A stretch of DNA of 64,000 nucleotides from Thalassomonas sp. RHCl1 (GTDB lineage: Bacteria > Pseudomonadota > Gammaproteobacteria > Enterobacterales > Alteromonadaceae): positions 496,001-560,000 of the forward strand of contig NZ_CANDNZ010000001.1 of assembly GCF_947387555.1 (NCBI RefSeq), given 5' to 3'. The translations under genes and the position numbers were made by a program. Below, piece after piece: positions 17,160-25,065 of this stretch. The notes below the pieces were generated by a model that ran no database searches, was not told where the DNA came from, and saw nothing but the letters and a program-made list of their open reading frames with translations. Every line of letters starts with the position of its first letter. Position 1 is the first letter of the stretch.

Positions 17160-17483
17160 ATGGCTCCAAAAGCCTCTGCCGAAGTGCAACAGGAAGCGAT
17201 GCGTATCGCCAAAGCGACACAGAAACCCGGGCAAACCAAAGAGCAGACCAAACTTATCAGCCAGGGGATCGAGAAAGGCATTGCCGAGTATAAAAAGCAG
17301 CAAAAAGCCAAAGGCAGGGCCCGGGATAAACAAAAAAAGCAGGAAATAAAGGCGAAGCACAAAGCGGCGGCCGATCAGGCGGCGCAGGTGACTGTTGAAG
17401 ATAAAGCGGTAACTCCGGTATTGCCCTGGCTGTTATTGGGGCTTAGCTGGGCCGGTTTTGCCGGTTATTTATTGCTTGGTTAA
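17160..17483 (+). CDS. DUF2956 family protein
   Basis: A 107-aa protein: an N-terminal charged, Ala/Lys/Gln-rich helical region (EVQQEAMRIAKATQKPGQTKEQTKLISQGIEKGIAEYKKQQK) then one C-terminal transmembrane helix (residues about 87-106, LPWLLLGLSWAGFAGYLLLG). This is the DUF2956 signature seen in Shewanella and Vibrio. It is probably a tail-anchored inner-membrane protein with a cytosolic basic head. Function unknown. Confidence 0.8.
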   Translation: MAPKASAEVQQEAMRIAKATQKPGQTKEQTKLISQGIEKGIAEYKKQQKAKGRARDKQKKQEIKAKHKAAADQAAQVTVEDKAVTPVLPWLLLGLSWAGFAGYLLLG

Positions 17484-17649
17484 ATCCCGGCCGGCTATGG
17501 TTTTAAGCCAAAGTGCCGAGCTTTAATGATATTACTGGCAATATCTTACGAAAAATAGCGATTTTTTCTTGCTTATCCTGGACTAAGGCATATAAATGCC
17601 GGGATATGGTCTAGACTGGGTTATAGGCACTCAGGCAAGGACGCATGAA

Positions 17650-17829
17650 ATGAAGAAAATTTCCGAGGCACTGGTTAAAACCTGGTTATTCCTGCTCAAA
17701 ACCGACGACCCCGAATTAAAAAAATCCAAATATTACGCCAATAAACGCATACTGAGAACCTTTGGTAGCGTTGAGGTGGCTGAGATCTACCTGGAACAAT
17801 TACGCGAAGAAGAAATCGACATTGTTTAG
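17650..17829 (+). CDS. 59-aa conserved-looking hypothetical protein
   Basis: I start at the ATG at 17650, with AAGGA 8 nt upstream, which trims the open frame by 18 codons. The product begins MKKISEALVKTWLFLLKTDDPELKKSKYYANKRIL and ends in acidic REEEIDIV. It is predicted all-helical, soluble, with no Cys or motif. It is followed by a hairpin that separates it from the convergent hydrolase gene. Function unknown. Confidence 0.6.
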   Translation: MKKISEALVKTWLFLLKTDDPELKKSKYYANKRILRTFGSVEVAEIYLEQLREEEIDIV

Positions 17830-17888
17830 CTGAGCCGGTGCCGCGCCCAGGTTTTCCCGGGCGAGAGCTGGCTCGGGCTTGCTGTTAC

Positions 17889-17908
17889 CCGGGAGTGCTT
17901 GCTCCCGG
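17889..17908. terminator. bidirectional hairpin between convergent genes
   Basis: CCGGGAG and CTCCCGG form a perfect 7-bp stem with a 6-nt loop between the stops at 17829 and 17945. T-runs are poor on both sides. Confidence 0.45.
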
Positions 17909-17944
17909 TTATTGCTGTCAAGAGGATAAGGCGGCCGTTATGGC

Positions 17945-18661
17945 TTAGCCTATATCTGCGGCTTGTTGCTGTATTAGTTTAGCGGCCTGTTGTCCCCACC
18001 AGGCATAATACTTCTCTCCCGGGTGAAAGCCGTCTTCGGCAATCAACTCCGGGTTTATCTCCACCCGGGCTTTTAATAAAAAGCAATCTTTTTGCCTGGC
18101 CAGCCATTGGCTGAGTTTATCGTTAAGGCGTTTGGCCCGGGCGCCGAGATACCAGCGCAGCGGTTGCGGCAGGGCCGGAAACAGGTGCATAGGGGGCACG
18201 GCGGAAAAAATTATCGATTTTGCCGAAAACTTTTCTTTGAGCAGCGCCACTAATGTTCTGTGGGCCTGCTGGCAACGTCTCATTGAGGTATTGGCGGTGA
18301 CATCATTGACCCCGAGAGAAATCATAACGACATCGAATTCTTTTGCCGGCAGCTCGGTTAAGGTGGAGATGGTAGAGTCGGTTGAAGCGCCGCTGGTGGC
18401 GATTAACTGCCAGTGGGTATTAAATTCCGGGGTCAGGTGCTGTAATATTTGCCCGGTTAATGCCTGAGACTGGGTGGCCACCCCGACACCGGCGGCAGCA
18501 GAATCTCCTAAGATCATCAAGCGTAATTTTTTCTTGCCATCACCGACAGTGCCGGTGCGTTCACCTTCTGCTTCCGGCAGCTCCAGGGTGTTCTTTCTGA
18601 CAAAGTAGCCCTGGGTAAAAAGCAGCGGCGCCATGGCAAAAGAGATGATTTTATATGCCAT
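17945..18661 (-). CDS. SGNH/GDSL hydrolase
   Basis: A 238-aa protein with all four SGNH blocks: GDSAAAGVG with Ser54 (block I), TSGAST with Gly91 (II), GVND with Asn119 (III) and DGFHPG with Asp210 and His213 (V). Family members are esterases, thioesterases or lysophospholipases. A hydrophobic N-terminus (residues 1-20, MAYKIISFAMAPLLFTQGYF) suggests membrane attachment or export. Substrate unknown. It is monocistronic. Confidence 0.8.
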   Translation of the reverse strand: MAYKIISFAMAPLLFTQGYFVRKNTLELPEAEGERTGTVGDGKKKLRLMILGDSAAAGVGVATQSQALTGQILQHLTPEFNTHWQLIATSGASTDSTISTLTELPAKEFDVVMISLGVNDVTANTSMRRCQQAHRTLVALLKEKFSAKSIIFSAVPPMHLFPALPQPLRWYLGARAKRLNDKLSQWLARQKDCFLLKARVEINPELIAEDGFHPGEKYYAWWGQQAAKLIQQQAADIG

Positions 18662-18785
18662 GTATACACTCCCTGTTGTTATTCTTTAAAGATGTTTATT
18701 GATTATAGAGCCCAATGATCAGAGTTGTTAAAGCGATAGCGATTAAAGGCAGTGACTTAGTCCATCTATCTTTCTTAATCTTGTA

Positions 18786-18840
18786 TATAGAGAGTTAACT
18801 ATCCTTATCTGCAGCGTTTTAGTATATCTAACTCTCTATA
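18786..18840. repeat. 12-bp perfect inverted repeat
   Basis: TATAGAGAGTTA (18786-18797) and TAACTCTCTATA (18829-18840) enclose 31 nt in the gap between the hydrolase start and the stop of the next minus-strand gene. It lacks a T-run, so it is not an obvious terminator. Confidence 0.45.
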
Positions 18841-18899
18841 AAACAAAATAAAAATTTATAGATTAACTCAATTAACCGGAAAAGCTTTCTCCGGGGAGC

Positions 18900-19364
18900 T
18901 TATGACCAGTGCTGAATACGTTGCAGCGCCAGCTGCTGGCGTTTGCTGACATCTCCCGAGCACCAGTCAAAGTTAATTTCGGCCCAGTTTGGATCCCGGC
19001 TATCCAACCCCAGCAGCTCAAGGTAGTGATGTTCCACGACCAGATACTGGTTTTTATAGGGTAAGATAAAACCACCCTGTGCTTTTTGCTGTAAACCGGC
19101 TTCTTTATAGCTGGCGCACCAGAGGTTTAACAAGGTGGAGCACTGGGGTTTATACCAGAAGGTGCCATAATCCCGGCAAGATGAACCTTCGAGAACTTCA
19201 CGGGCATGGTCCCAGTGGCGAAAACCGTATTTGCGGGCGATCACTAACTGGCTGTCTTTGAGGCGGGGAGGGCGACCATTGCTCAGGGCAGCATCAGCCT
19301 TGCCGGCGTGCGCTTTATGGTATTTTTTCGCCTGGATTTTCAGTTCTTCAATGGGTGATAACAT
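18900..19364 (-). CDS. hypothetical protein with an SxLVIARKYGF-type motif
   Basis: A 154-aa soluble protein. Residues 1-60 (MLSPIEELKIQAKKYHKAHAGK...LKDSQLVIARKYGFRHWDHAREVLEG) resemble the short helical module often found before ankyrin repeats or glyoxalase domains. The second half is rich in Trp, Cys and Tyr (WYKPQCSTLLNLWCASYKE, FDWCSGDVSKRQQ), with no family that I recognise. AGGA lies ahead of the ATG at 19364. Function unknown. Confidence 0.6.
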   Translation of the reverse strand: MLSPIEELKIQAKKYHKAHAGKADAALSNGRPPRLKDSQLVIARKYGFRHWDHAREVLEGSSCRDYGTFWYKPQCSTLLNLWCASYKEAGLQQKAQGGFILPYKNQYLVVEHHYLELLGLDSRDPNWAEINFDWCSGDVSKRQQLALQRIQHWS

Positions 19365-19629
19365 ATATCTTTCCTAAAGTATTTATTGTTTCCCGCCGAA
19401 CAAATATTCAGGTTTGATTATGTCTTTATCTTATTGCTTAAGCGATATCAGGGTGAGATCCTCTTGGCGGGTCAGGCGTCCCTACAGCCTGTAGCGTGAT
19501 TATGGCGCATGACCGGCTTGAATACAATAGTGTTTTTTGTTTCCCTCTGCCTGGCATCGCGGGCTTATTCTCAACAGCATAAGAAAAGACGTATAAGCAC
19601 TGGTATAAACACTAAGATAAGAACTAAGG

Positions 19630-19835
19630 GTAAGAAAAGGTTAACCTTTTGTTCATGGTTACGTCATCCGCTGTTCATTTATTAACGGGTAAAATCTCTT
19701 CTCTGATTCACTTCAACAGCAAAGTTAAGGCACATAACTTTATGAGCTAAGAATTCGTGAGCTATCGGCGATACTTCGCCGTAAGAAAAAGTTAATGTAT
19801 CCTTCATGGGCAAGTCATCCCTTGTTCATTTATTC
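19630..19835 (+). repeat. imperfect direct repeat upstream of the TonB operon
   Basis: Two copies 151 bp apart (19630-19683 and 19781-19835) share GTAAGAAAA.GTTAA, TTCATGG...GTCATCC and TGTTCATTTATT. Spacing between the blocks is preserved, so this is a real duplication, possibly of regulator sites. Confidence 0.5.
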
Positions 19836-19845
19836 CTTTATTTCA

Positions 19846-19872
19846 TTAAGTTGCAATATTAGTGCAACTTAA
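19846..19872 (+). promoter_or_regulatory. 10-bp perfect dyad before the TonB operon
   Basis: TTAAGTTGCA-N7-TGCAACTTAA is a perfect inverted repeat with spacing typical of a dimeric repressor or activator site, 84 bp upstream of the first start codon. It does not match the Fur consensus, so the regulator is unknown. Confidence 0.5.
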
Positions 19873-19955
19873 GTGTCACAATTGCTGTTTACCATAGCTG
19901 GCAATTTCATAACCGAATATCAATTTTTTAGTATTAACTTTTATAAGGTTTTTAT

Positions 19956-20729
19956 ATGAACTTGTCCAAACTGGCGAAGGCTTGCGTATGCACCACACTT
20001 GCAACGCTGGCGTTGTCTACTCAGGCGCAGTCGGAAAATAACCAGCTTGATAATGTGGTTGCCCAGGGGCAGAAAATTAATCAATCCGCGAGTAAGTCCC
20101 AGCTGCGTGTTGATGCCCTTAACGACAAAACTCAGTCAAAATTACAACAATTTAAAACCGTTAATAAAGAAATCGATGGTTTGCAGGTTTATAACCAGCA
20201 AATGCAAACCCAGCTGGATAACCAGCTGGCGGAACTGGCGCAAATCAAAGAGTCGATGACCCAGGTCAGCATTATCGAGCGCCAGGTTTCTCCTTTGATG
20301 TCACGCATGATCACTACCCTGGAAAGTTTTGTTGAACTTGATGTGCCTTTTTTGCCCCAGGAGCGGGCACAAAGGCTTGCCGGTTTGAAGAAGATGATGG
20401 AGCGTGCCGATATCGCGGTAGCAGAAAAGTTTCGCCGGGTACTGGAAGCCTATCAGGTCGAGGTGGACTATGGCCGAACTATTGAAACCTACAGCGGTTT
20501 ACTTGAGGTGGCGGGCAGCGAGCGTGATGTCGACTTTTTACGTATCGGCCGGGTGAGTTTTGTCTATCAAACCCGTGACGGCAATCACCTTGGCCTTTGG
20601 GATCAACAAAGCAAAAGCTGGCAGGAGTTGCCGGCAAAATACCGCACCGATATCAATAAAGCACTGCGTATTGCCCGTAAACAGCTGGCCCCTGATTTAA
20701 TCATGGTGCCGCTGGATCTGGCTGAATAA
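19956..20729 (+). CDS. DUF3450 periplasmic coiled-coil protein of the TonB2-type system
   Basis: A 257-aa protein with a signal peptide (MNLSKLAKACVCTTLATLALSTQA) and a long coiled coil (residues about 35-110), then a globular part ending WDQQSKSWQELPAKYRTDINKALRIARKQLAPDLIMVPLDLAE, the DUF3450 signature. In Vibrio and Shewanella this gene opens the ttpC-exbB-exbD-tonB-TPR operon and is thought to help energy transduction to TonB receptors across the periplasm. It is followed by TtpC after 21 bp. RBS TAAGG. Confidence 0.85.
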   Translation: MNLSKLAKACVCTTLATLALSTQAQSENNQLDNVVAQGQKINQSASKSQLRVDALNDKTQSKLQQFKTVNKEIDGLQVYNQQMQTQLDNQLAELAQIKESMTQVSIIERQVSPLMSRMITTLESFVELDVPFLPQERAQRLAGLKKMMERADIAVAEKFRRVLEAYQVEVDYGRTIETYSGLLEVAGSERDVDFLRIGRVSFVYQTRDGNHLGLWDQQSKSWQELPAKYRTDINKALRIARKQLAPDLIMVPLDLAE

Positions 20730-20750
20730 GGGTAAACGGGAGTATCAACG

Positions 20751-22115
20751 ATGAAAAAAATAATCAACACAGTATCCGGTTTATTACTGACCGTAACAAC
20801 AAGCCTGAGTTATGCCCAGCAGGCGGCCAATTTAGACGAGCTGCTTAATCAGCTGGAACAGGGCAAGATTGCCCAGAGCGAACAAAATCAGCGAAGGGAA
20901 GCAGAGTTTAAAGCCAAACTCTCCCAACAGGATCAATTGTTAACCTCGGCGAAAAATACCCGGGATCAGCAAATCGCCCTGAGTAGCCGCCTGGAGCAGG
21001 ATTTCCAGAACAATGAAATCAAACTGGCCAACCAAAGCGATGCCTTGAATAAACGCATGGGGGAGCTTAAGGAGCTGTTTGGTGTACTGCAGCAGGTCGC
21101 CGGTGATACCAAGAGCAAATTTCAAACTTCGGTAGTTTCTGCGCAAATTCCCGGACGTGATGTGTTTATGGATGAGTTGGCGAAAAGCATGGGCTCAAGC
21201 TCCAAGCTGGCGTCTATCGAAGAAATTGAACGTTTATGGTTTGAATTACAACGTGAAATGACCGAAAGCGGCAAAGTCGCCAAGTTTACCACCGAGATTG
21301 TATTGGCCAACGGCGAGCGCAAGCAAAGCGAAGTGACCCGGGTCGGCGGCTTTAACCTGCTAAGCCAGGGAAAATACCTGGAATATATCAATGAAACCGG
21401 CTCTATTGCCGAGCTTATCCGCCAACCTTCCGACCGTTACCTGGCTACTGCCGAGCAGGTCACTTTAGCGCCTGCTGCTATCACGCCTTTTGCCCTGGAC
21501 CCTACCGGCGGCTCTATTCTAGGTCTGTTGGTACAGGCACCCGATACTCAGGAGCGCGTTGAGCAGGGCGGCCCGGTCGGTTATGTGATTTTAGCTATCG
21601 GCCTGGTGGGTTTGCTGATTGCGCTTGAACGTTTTATTACCTTGTTTATTGTCGGCTCTAAAGTCAGTCGCCAGTTAAAAGAAAAAACCGCATCCGACAA
21701 CAATCCGCTTGGCCGGGTGATGTTGGTGAAAACGCAAAACCCGGACATAGACACGGAAACCCTGGAGTTAAAACTGTCTGAGTCAATCTTAAGAGAAGTA
21801 CCGAAACTCTCCAGCCGGTTGACCCTGATTAAGATCATCTCGGTAGTGGCGCCGCTGATCGGTTTATTAGGTACGGTTACCGGTATGATCAATACCTTCC
21901 AGGCCATTACCCTGTTCGGCACCGGCGACCCTAAGCTGATGGCGGGCGGTATTTCCCAGGCGCTGGTCACTACGGTATTGGGTCTGGTGGTGGCCATTCC
22001 TATGGTGTTCCTATTTACCCTGCTACATACCCGCAGCCGTAACATCATCAATATCTTGCAGCAACAAAGCGCCGGCATTATTGCCGAGCGGGCAGAAGCG
22101 GAAAAAGGAGCATAA
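20751..22115 (+). CDS. ttpC: TtpC-like MotA/TolQ/ExbB proton channel protein
   Basis: A 454-aa protein, much longer than ExbB because of an added periplasmic domain. It has a signal peptide (MKKIINTVSGLLLTVTTSLSYA), a coiled coil (about 25-110), a globular periplasmic domain (about 115-265), then three transmembrane helices of the MotA_ExbB domain (VGYVILAIGLVGLLIALERF at about 277; LIKIISVVAPLIGLLGTVTGMINTF at about 358; ALVTTVLGLVVAIPMVFLF at about 400). In Vibrio, TtpC is needed for TonB2-dependent uptake. GGGAG precedes the ATG. Confidence 0.88.
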   Translation: MKKIINTVSGLLLTVTTSLSYAQQAANLDELLNQLEQGKIAQSEQNQRREAEFKAKLSQQDQLLTSAKNTRDQQIALSSRLEQDFQNNEIKLANQSDALNKRMGELKELFGVLQQVAGDTKSKFQTSVVSAQIPGRDVFMDELAKSMGSSSKLASIEEIERLWFELQREMTESGKVAKFTTEIVLANGERKQSEVTRVGGFNLLSQGKYLEYINETGSIAELIRQPSDRYLATAEQVTLAPAAITPFALDPTGGSILGLLVQAPDTQERVEQGGPVGYVILAIGLVGLLIALERFITLFIVGSKVSRQLKEKTASDNNPLGRVMLVKTQNPDIDTETLELKLSESILREVPKLSSRLTLIKIISVVAPLIGLLGTVTGMINTFQAITLFGTGDPKLMAGGISQALVTTVLGLVVAIPMVFLFTLLHTRSRNIINILQQQSAGIIAERAEAEKGA

Positions 22116-22118
22116 ACC

Positions 22119-22646
22119 ATGATCATGTTCATCGACATGATGAATGCCATCCGTGAGTTTATGGATACCGGCGGTCAGGTACTGACAGTGATCGCCATGG
22201 TTATTTTTGTGATGTGGTTGTTGATTTTTGAACGCCTGATGTTTGTGTTTTACGGCTACCGCAAGGTGAAAAAACAGCTGCAGCAAACCTGGTTTTCACG
22301 CAGTGAGCAGCATTCCTGGTATGCCGAGCAAATACGCACCGCCCTGGTGGCCCGGGGCAGTGCCAAGCTTAATCAAAACCTGCCGCTGATCCAGACCCTG
22401 GTGGTGTTGTGTCCCTTACTGGGATTGATGGGCACGGTAACCGGCATGATTGAAGTCTTTGATGTGATGGCGATTTCCGGTAGCGGTAATGCCCGTTCCA
22501 TGGCGTCCGGGGTTTCCCGGGCGACGATCCCGACGATGGCAGGCATGGTGGCGTCATTATCCGGTGTATTTGCTTCAACCTGGTTACAGCGCACGGCAAA
22601 GCGGGAAACAGAACTGTTAGAGGATAGTATGCCGGTGGCTCACTAA
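22119..22646 (+). CDS. exbB: ExbB proton channel subunit
   Basis: A 175-aa protein with the standard ExbB plan: one N-terminal helix (about 19-40, VLTVIAMVIFVMWLLIFERLMF), a cytoplasmic loop, and two helices in the C-terminal half (LIQTLVVLCPLLGLMGTVTGMIEVF and MAGMVASLSGVFASTWL). The GTVTGMI and Thr-rich third helix line the proton path with ExbD. It starts 3 bp after ttpC with AAGGAG before the ATG, so the two are co-translated. Confidence 0.9.
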   Translation: MIMFIDMMNAIREFMDTGGQVLTVIAMVIFVMWLLIFERLMFVFYGYRKVKKQLQQTWFSRSEQHSWYAEQIRTALVARGSAKLNQNLPLIQTLVVLCPLLGLMGTVTGMIEVFDVMAISGSGNARSMASGVSRATIPTMAGMVASLSGVFASTWLQRTAKRETELLEDSMPVAH

Positions 22647-22700
22647 GCCCTTAAGGGGGTGAGTAAGCACAGGTGATAAGTGAGATAAGGTGTAAAGATT

Positions 22701-23114
22701 ATGCGTTCACAATTAAATAAAATGCTGCAGGAGCAGGAAGAAAACGAAGAAATCAACATGACCCCTATGTTGGATGTTGTATTTATCTTATTGATTTTCT
22801 TTATTGTTACCGCTTCTTTTGTCAAAGAAGCCGGTATTGAGGTGAATCGTCCGGAAGCGGCGACCGCAGTGAAAAAAGAGCGGGCCAATATCCTGGTGGC
22901 CATCAGTGATAAAGGCGAGATTTGGATCAACAAGCGCCGCATCGATATCCGTGCGGTCCAGGCCAATATCGAGCGCTTAAAGGCAGAAAACCCCCAGGGT
23001 ACGGTTGTCATTCAGGCGGATAAAAAAGCCACCACAGATGTGTTGATCAAAGTAATGGACTCGGCCCGGGCTGCCGGGGTGTTTGATGTTTCCATTGCAG
23101 CGCAAGAGGCTTAA
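22701..23114 (+). CDS. exbD: ExbD/TolR energy-transducing protein
   Basis: A 137-aa protein with one helix (residues about 22-42) containing Asp25 in MTPMLDVVFILLIFFIVTASF, the proton-carrying Asp conserved in ExbD and TolR, then a periplasmic domain ending VDSARAAGVFDVSIAAQEA. It pairs with the ExbB encoded just upstream. The ORF is 54 bp downstream of exbB and 3 bp upstream of tonB. Confidence 0.9.
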   Translation: MRSQLNKMLQEQEENEEINMTPMLDVVFILLIFFIVTASFVKEAGIEVNRPEAATAVKKERANILVAISDKGEIWINKRRIDIRAVQANIERLKAENPQGTVVIQADKKATTDVLIKVMDSARAAGVFDVSIAAQEA

Positions 23115-23117
23115 TTC

Positions 23118-23723
23118 ATGCGTTATATCACGGCAATCCTGCTGGCTTTAGGGGTAACTTTTTTGTTGCTGTGGGGAATGCAAACCCTGATCACCGGCGG
23201 CAATAACGCCCTGACCGAGCCGCCAAAAGGTAATGTGCTTGACTTTATCCGCCTGAAAAAAGAGCCCGATATCGTCAAGAAAGAGCGTAAACCGCAAAAG
23301 CCGCCCAAGCCGAAAGAGCCACCACCACCGATGGCACCGCCGCAGATGCAGCAGGCCAACCCTAATGCCTCGGCGGTAAGCAACAGCTTTAGCGCCGATA
23401 TCCAGGCGGATATGAGCCTGGCGAAAGGGCTGAGTCTTGAAAGCGGCGACGGCGATTACCTGCCGATAGTCAAAGTCGCGCCGGTTTATCCGCGCCGTGC
23501 CCAGGCACGGGGGATCGAAGGTTTTGTGATTGTCGAGTTTACCGTCAGTAAAAACGGCTCGGTGATCAATCCTGTGGTGGTCCAGGCCCAGCCTGAGCAT
23601 ATTTTTGACCGGGCGGCGCTGGATGCGGCGGCTAAATTCAAATACAAACCCCGGGTAGTCGACGGAGTGGCGATGGAAGTTGCCGGGGTACAAAATAAAA
23701 TCACGTTCCAGATAGACGGGTAG
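23118..23723 (+). CDS. tonB: TonB energy transducer
   Basis: A 201-aa protein: an N-terminal helix (about 4-24), a Lys/Pro-rich spacer (residues about 50-80, KKERKPQKPPKPKEPPPPMAPP) and the TonB C-terminal domain (about 115-200, APVYPRRAQARGIEGFVIVEFTVSKNGSV...AALDAAAKFKYKPRVVDG). The spacer is short, as in TonB2-type proteins. It transmits proton-motive force to TonB-dependent receptors; two such receptors are encoded at 49.6 and 55.9 kb. Confidence 0.92.
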   Translation: MRYITAILLALGVTFLLLWGMQTLITGGNNALTEPPKGNVLDFIRLKKEPDIVKKERKPQKPPKPKEPPPPMAPPQMQQANPNASAVSNSFSADIQADMSLAKGLSLESGDGDYLPIVKVAPVYPRRAQARGIEGFVIVEFTVSKNGSVINPVVVQAQPEHIFDRAALDAAAKFKYKPRVVDGVAMEVAGVQNKITFQIDG

Positions 23724-23726
23724 GAG

Positions 23727-25046
23727 ATGGTAATGAACGTAAAAAATCATTTATTGATGCTGTTAACCGCCGGGGTTATGTTTACCGCGCCTGCGATCTC
23801 CGGTATTGCCGGGCAGGTACAGGCCGCTGAGCCGGTAGCTGCCAAGCAGAAAAAATCGGTGAAGGTGCCGGCGATGCGCGATAGGGTATACAGTCAACTG
23901 GCCCGGGCGCAAAAACTGGCGGATGAAGGCGACCGCGTATCGGGTTTTGCCGTGCTGGACAAGGTTAAAGATCGCCTCGACAGTTTAAACAGTTATGAAA
24001 AGGCGATGCTGTTTAATTTTTACGGTTTTATGCATTACGCCGGTGATGATATCCAGGCTGCCATTGCCAGTTTTGAGCAGGTGGTAAAAGAGCAGCAGAT
24101 CCCCGAGTCTTTATTGCTCTCCACCAGTTACTCCCTGGCACAGCTCAATATGCAGCAAGAGAACTATGCCGGAGCCCTGGCCTGGCTGGAAAAATGGCAG
24201 GCAGCCAACAGCAAGCCGCTAACGGCAAACCAGCAAATTTTGCTGGCCCAGGTACATTTCCAGCTTAAGCAGTATCAAGGCGCCCTTGGTTATATCGAGC
24301 TGGCTATTGCCGGGACGGAAAATGCAGGCGATATTCCGAAAGAAAACTGGCTGGTATTACAAAGGGCGGCTTATTATGAGCTGGGCCAAAGCGATAAAGT
24401 CACCTTAGTCATGGAAGCCCTGGTGCGCTATTACGATAAGGCCGAATACTGGCTGCAACTTGGCGGCATGTACGGTGAAACCGGGCAGGAAAAGAAACAA
24501 CTGGCGGTGATGGAAGCCGCCTGGCAAGCCGGTTACGTGGCTAAATCCAGCGATATTATCTCCCTGGCACAACTTTACCTTTATCATGGCGTGCCTTATA
24601 AAGCAGCGAAATTGCTTGATGAGGCAATTGAAAAAGGCGATGTCATTGCCCAAACCCAATACCTGGATTTGTTGGCACAAGCCTATATGCAGGCTAAAGA
24701 AGATAAAAAAGCCATTCCTGTGCTGAAAAAAGCGGCGGAGATTGCCGATAACGGCAAGTTTGATGAAAAGCTGGCCCAGACTTATTTGAACCTGGAGTTA
24801 TGGCCACAAGCGATAACCAGTGCGGAAAAAGCCCTTGAACGGGGCCAGTTAAGCCAGGAAAGTAATATGTACCTGGTATTGGGCATGGCGCAGTTTAATC
24901 AGCAAAATTATGACCAGGCGATCCTGGCACTGCAAAGTGCGCAGAATGTTGCTGAAAAATCCGGGCAAAGCCAGAAAATGGCGAAACAATGGCTGGCCTA
25001 TGTTAAGCGGGAAAAAGGCCAGCAAATGAAGCTGGCAAAACTTTAA
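23727..25046 (+). CDS. TPR protein ending the TonB operon
   Basis: A 439-aa protein with a signal peptide (MNVKNHLLMLLTAGVMFTAPAISGIAGQVQA) and multiple tetratricopeptide repeats from about residue 50 to the end (for example YEKAMLFNFYGFMHYAGDDIQAAIASFEQVV and ESNMYLVLGMAQFNQQNYDQAILALQSA). TPR proteins of this position (TtpB-like) are part of TonB2 clusters. The second in-frame ATG (23733) fits the TAGGAG site better than the first (23727). It is the last gene of the operon. Confidence 0.85.
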   Translation: MVMNVKNHLLMLLTAGVMFTAPAISGIAGQVQAAEPVAAKQKKSVKVPAMRDRVYSQLARAQKLADEGDRVSGFAVLDKVKDRLDSLNSYEKAMLFNFYGFMHYAGDDIQAAIASFEQVVKEQQIPESLLLSTSYSLAQLNMQQENYAGALAWLEKWQAANSKPLTANQQILLAQVHFQLKQYQGALGYIELAIAGTENAGDIPKENWLVLQRAAYYELGQSDKVTLVMEALVRYYDKAEYWLQLGGMYGETGQEKKQLAVMEAAWQAGYVAKSSDIISLAQLYLYHGVPYKAAKLLDEAIEKGDVIAQTQYLDLLAQAYMQAKEDKKAIPVLKKAAEIADNGKFDEKLAQTYLNLELWPQAITSAEKALERGQLSQESNMYLVLGMAQFNQQNYDQAILALQSAQNVAEKSGQSQKMAKQWLAYVKREKGQQMKLAKL

Positions 25047-25065
25047 TCCTGTCTGCCGGGCTGTG

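Larger units (their letters stand above)
19365..19955. other. 591-bp promoter region of the TonB operon
   Basis: No gene seen. It holds a diverged direct duplication of about 54 bp (19630-19683 and 19781-19835), a GGCGA-TACT-TCGCC mini-hairpin at about 19767-19780, and a 27-bp dyad at 19846-19872. Confidence 0.5.
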
